A DNA stretch of 7,811 nt, from positions 1 to 7,811 of the forward strand of contig JBAWFF010000148.1 in NCBI GenBank assembly GCA_049591635.1. The letters run 5' to 3'. Under the pieces are notes generated by a model. The model was given only the letters and a program-made list of their open reading frames with translations. It was not told the origin of the DNA and did no database searches. Source of the DNA: DATFDN01 sp049591635 (GTDB lineage: Bacteria > Pseudomonadota > Alphaproteobacteria > Acetobacterales > Acetobacteraceae). The position numbers and the translations under genes are program-made. Positions 6,610-7,811 of the stretch are shown here, piece after piece; position 1 is the first letter of the stretch; each line of letters starts with the position of its first letter.

Positions 6610-7794
6610 TCAAGTTAATGCGGCGACCCCCGGCAATATCTTGCCCTCCAGCCATTCCAGGAACGCCCCGCCAGCCGTCGAGACGTAGGTGAGTTGGTCG
6701 AGAACCCCCGCATGATCCAGCGCCGCGACCGTGTCGCCACCGCCGGCCACGCTGGTCAGGCCGCGCTTGGTCGCCTCGGCGACCGCCCGGGCGAACGTCG
6801 TCGTCGCCTTGTCGAAGGGTGGCGTCTCGAAGGCACCTAGGGGGCCGTTCCAGACCAGCGTCTTCATGCCCGCGAGCCGCGCGATCAGATCGGCGACGCT
6901 CGCCTCCCCGATATCGAGGATCAGCATGTTGGGCGGAACGGCATCGATCGTCACCGTCCGGCTCGCCACCCCTGCGCTCAGGGTCGCGGCGATGACCGCA
7001 TCGAGCGGCAGCACGACGGCGCACCCGGCTTGGCGTGCTCGGGCGAGGATGTCGCGCGCGGTCCCGTGCATCTCCGCCTCTTGCAGCGAACTCCCAACGC
7101 CGATCCCTTGGGCGGCGAGGAACGTGTTGGCCATCGCGCCGCCGATCACCAGCACGTCCACCTTGCCGACCAGATTGCCGAGCAGTTCCAGCTTGGTGGA
7201 CACCTTGGCGCCGCCCACGATCGCCATCACGGGATGCACCGGGTTGCCGAGCGCTTGGTCAAGCGCCGCCAGCTCCGCCTGCATCAGCCGCCCGGCATAG
7301 GCGGGCAGCAGATGCGCGACCCCTTCGGTGCTGGCGTGTGCCCGATGCGCCACCGAGAAAGCGTCGTCCACGTAGAGATCAGCGAGCTTCGCCAGCTTGG
7401 CGGCAAAGGCGGGGTCGTTTGCCCCTTCCCCGGCGTGGTATCGGGTGTTCTCCAGCACCAGCACGTCGCCATCGGCCATGCGCTCGACCGCCTGCTGCGC
7501 CGGCAAACCGACGCAGTCCTCGGCGAAGCGCACCCGCCGGCCAAGTACCTCCCCCAACGCCTTGGCCACCGGACCGAGCGACATCTCCGCTAGCCGCTTA
7601 CCCTTCGGGCGGCCGAAATGGCTGCACACGATGACCTTGGCGCCCTTGTCGGACAGTTCGCGGATCGTCGGCGACAGGCGCTCAATGCGCGTCAGGTCGC
7701 TGATCTTGCCGTCCTTCACCGGCACGTTCAGGTCGGCCCGCAGCAGCACCCGCTTCCCGCCGACCTCCACGCCGTCGAGCGTGCGGATCGCCAT
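6610..7794 (-). CDS. pgk: Phosphoglycerate kinase
   Basis: Pgk transfers phosphate between 1,3-bisphosphoglycerate and ADP, the first ATP-forming step of lower glycolysis, reversible in gluconeogenesis; it is a cytosolic monomer. The 394 residues match the usual bacterial length. The N-terminal, phosphoglycerate-binding domain has RADLNVP (19-25), SHFGRPKG (58-65), ENTRYHAGE (115-123) and AHRAHAS (149-155). The C-terminal, nucleotide-binding domain has GGAKVSTKLELL (194-205, K197), GGAMANTFLAAQG (218-230), WNGPLGAFE (315-323) and GGGDT (351-355). All expected substrate residues are present and the frame is intact, ending in TGA at 6612-6610. The ATG at 7794 lies at the normal start but no clear Shine-Dalgarno is visible in the 17 bases left. 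In many alphaproteobacteria pgk follows the glyceraldehyde-3-phosphate dehydrogenase gene; here that neighbour would lie outside the window. The gene after it is the BBE-like oxidase rather than another glycolytic enzyme. Confidence 0.98.
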   Translation of the reverse strand: MAIRTLDGVEVGGKRVLLRADLNVPVKDGKISDLTRIERLSPTIRELSDKGAKVIVCSHFGRPKGKRLAEMSLGPVAKALGEVLGRRVRFAEDCVGLPAQQAVERMADGDVLVLENTRYHAGEGANDPAFAAKLAKLADLYVDDAFSVAHRAHASTEGVAHLLPAYAGRLMQAELAALDQALGNPVHPVMAIVGGAKVSTKLELLGNLVGKVDVLVIGGAMANTFLAAQGIGVGSSLQEAEMHGTARDILARARQAGCAVVLPLDAVIAATLSAGVASRTVTIDAVPPNMLILDIGEASVADLIARLAGMKTLVWNGPLGAFETPPFDKATTTFARAVAEATKRGLTSVAGGGDTVAALDHAGVLDQLTYVSTAGGAFLEWLEGKILPGVAALT

Positions 7795-7797
7795 CCG

Positions 7798-7811
7798 TCA
7801 GAGGCTGCCGA
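7798..7811 (-). CDS. Possible last codons of the gene upstream of pgk (cut by window edge)
   Basis: On the minus strand the last bases read Gly-Ser-Leu-stop (TGA at 7800-7798), three bases before the pgk ATG. Such tight spacing is what an upstream operon partner would give and would explain the missing ribosome-binding site of pgk by translational coupling. With only four codons visible, this could also be chance. The identity of the gene cannot be told. Confidence 0.2.

Overview
This is a GC-rich bacterial window with five intact genes, one 5'-truncated gene, and no mobile element, CRISPR array, tRNA or rRNA that I can see. Strong G/C bias at third codon positions, weak or absent Shine-Dalgarno sequences on several genes, an alphaproteobacterial-type fold III ornithine decarboxylase, and the gene mix (ThiC, SirB1-like protein, SMP-30 lactonase, Pgk) suggest an alphaproteobacterium, most likely a sphingomonad. 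The class assignment is fairly firm; the order is an inference from protein style, not a search.

Layout. Bases 1-1215 (+) are the last two thirds of thiC, the HMP-P synthase of thiamine biosynthesis. A SirB1/transglutaminase-like protein with a TPR tail (1258-2109, +) follows after 42 bases. Five bases later comes an SMP-30/gluconolactonase-family lactonase (2115-3095, +). A 196-base non-coding stretch with a G-tract and several hairpins (3096-3291) precedes a fold III PLP ornithine/lysine decarboxylase (3292-4419, +), which would make putrescine or cadaverine. Only six bases further on, the convergent minus-strand gene ends: a Tat-exported, probably bicovalent FAD oxidoreductase of the berberine-bridge family (4426-6234, -). 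A 375-base gap (6235-6609) holds its ribosome-binding site and a coding-like open frame without a start codon. The window closes with a complete phosphoglycerate kinase gene, pgk (6610-7794, -), and possibly the last codons of the gene before it.

How the genes relate. This is mostly a housekeeping neighbourhood (thiamine, polyamine, glycolysis) with two accessory carbohydrate-type enzymes. The berberine-bridge oxidase and the SMP-30 lactonase could form an oxidise-then-hydrolyse pair for sugars. They lie on opposite strands and appear to act in different compartments, so that link is weak. I did not find a clear new multi-gene system. The parts most worth checking are the structured leader upstream of the decarboxylase, the start-less open frame between pgk and the oxidase, and a SirB1-type protein that has lost the transglutaminase cysteine.
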